Shown: positions 6,186 to 6,193 of the stretch, piece by piece | How positions within the stretch are numbered: the stretch's first letter is position 1 | How the letters are laid out: each line of letters begins with the position of its first letter | Assembly (NCBI GenBank): GCA_027077325.1 | Contig: JALTGF010000172.1 | Span: 1-6,193 of the forward strand | Direction: 5' to 3' | Length of the DNA stretch: 6,193 nucleotides | DNA from: an archaeon | Lineage (GTDB): Archaea; Undinarchaeota; Undinarchaeia; Undinarchaeales; JALTGF01 | Notes under the pieces: model-generated | What the model was told of the DNA's origin: nothing | Databases searched by the model: none | What the model saw: the letters and a program-made list of their open reading frames with translations, nothing else | Position numbers and translations under genes: made by a program

Positions 6186-6193
6186 ATATATAT
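6186..6193 (-). promoter_or_regulatory. Possible TATA box of the operon, at window edge
   Basis: The minus strand begins ATATATAT at 6193-6186, about 40 bases before the first ATG. With archaeal spacing, transcription would start near 6163, just before the SD, giving a leader of about 14 bases. The site is cut by the window edge, so the upstream element cannot be seen and this remains tentative. Confidence 0.35.

Noticed and set aside
1..6193. tRNA, rRNA, CRISPR array, insertion sequence or attachment site
   Set aside because: Almost every base is coding; I saw no regularly spaced direct repeats, no terminal inverted repeats, no transposase and no tRNA-like arms.

Overview
The window is AT-rich, and every gene I can support lies on the minus strand, so transcription runs from high to low coordinates. 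In that order the genes are: a 76-residue helical protein of unknown function (6149-5919), ornithine carbamoyltransferase (5919-4987), an AlkD-type DNA alkylation-repair glycosylase (4987-4415), carbamate kinase (4393-3482), a four-helix membrane protein of unknown function (3485-2808), AMP-forming acetyl-CoA synthetase (2780-822), and the N-terminal 260 residues of a secreted beta-sandwich repeat protein that leaves the window at base 1.

The source looks like a prokaryote with a compact genome. I lean towards an archaeon, possibly a small-genome DPANN type such as the Woesearchaeota or Pacearchaeota, but this is inference. The support is TATA-like boxes about 23-34 bases before several start codons without -35-like partners, genes that follow such boxes with almost no Shine-Dalgarno (SD) sequence, a GAGGTGAT ribosome site on the first gene, and the pairing of carbamate kinase with ornithine carbamoyltransferase, which is common in archaea. 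A bacterium cannot be excluded. The long reading frames contain no in-frame TGA, so the standard code applies.

The upstream half (6149-2808) looks like one translationally coupled operon. The small protein and OTC share one base (TAATG), OTC and AlkD share one base (TGATG), and carbamate kinase and the membrane protein overlap by four bases (ATGA). Only the AlkD-carbamate kinase junction has a gap (21 bases). OTC and carbamate kinase share carbamoyl phosphate. They could form the last two steps of arginine fermentation (citrulline to carbamoyl phosphate to ATP), or run the other way with the kinase supplying carbamoyl phosphate for citrulline synthesis. No arginine deiminase and no glutamine-dependent carbamoyl-phosphate synthetase lies in the window, so the direction is undecided.

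The downstream part (2780-1) is spaced by 27 and 40 bases and each gene is preceded by its own TATA-like box. Acetyl-CoA synthetase and the secreted protein may therefore be transcribed separately from the carbamoyl-phosphate genes. No stretch above 300 bases lacks a gene. I saw no tRNA, rRNA, CRISPR array, insertion sequence or convincing terminator. The points most worth following are the unusual active-site residues of the OTC, the repair gene embedded between OTC and carbamate kinase, and the two unrecognised coupled proteins that flank this module.
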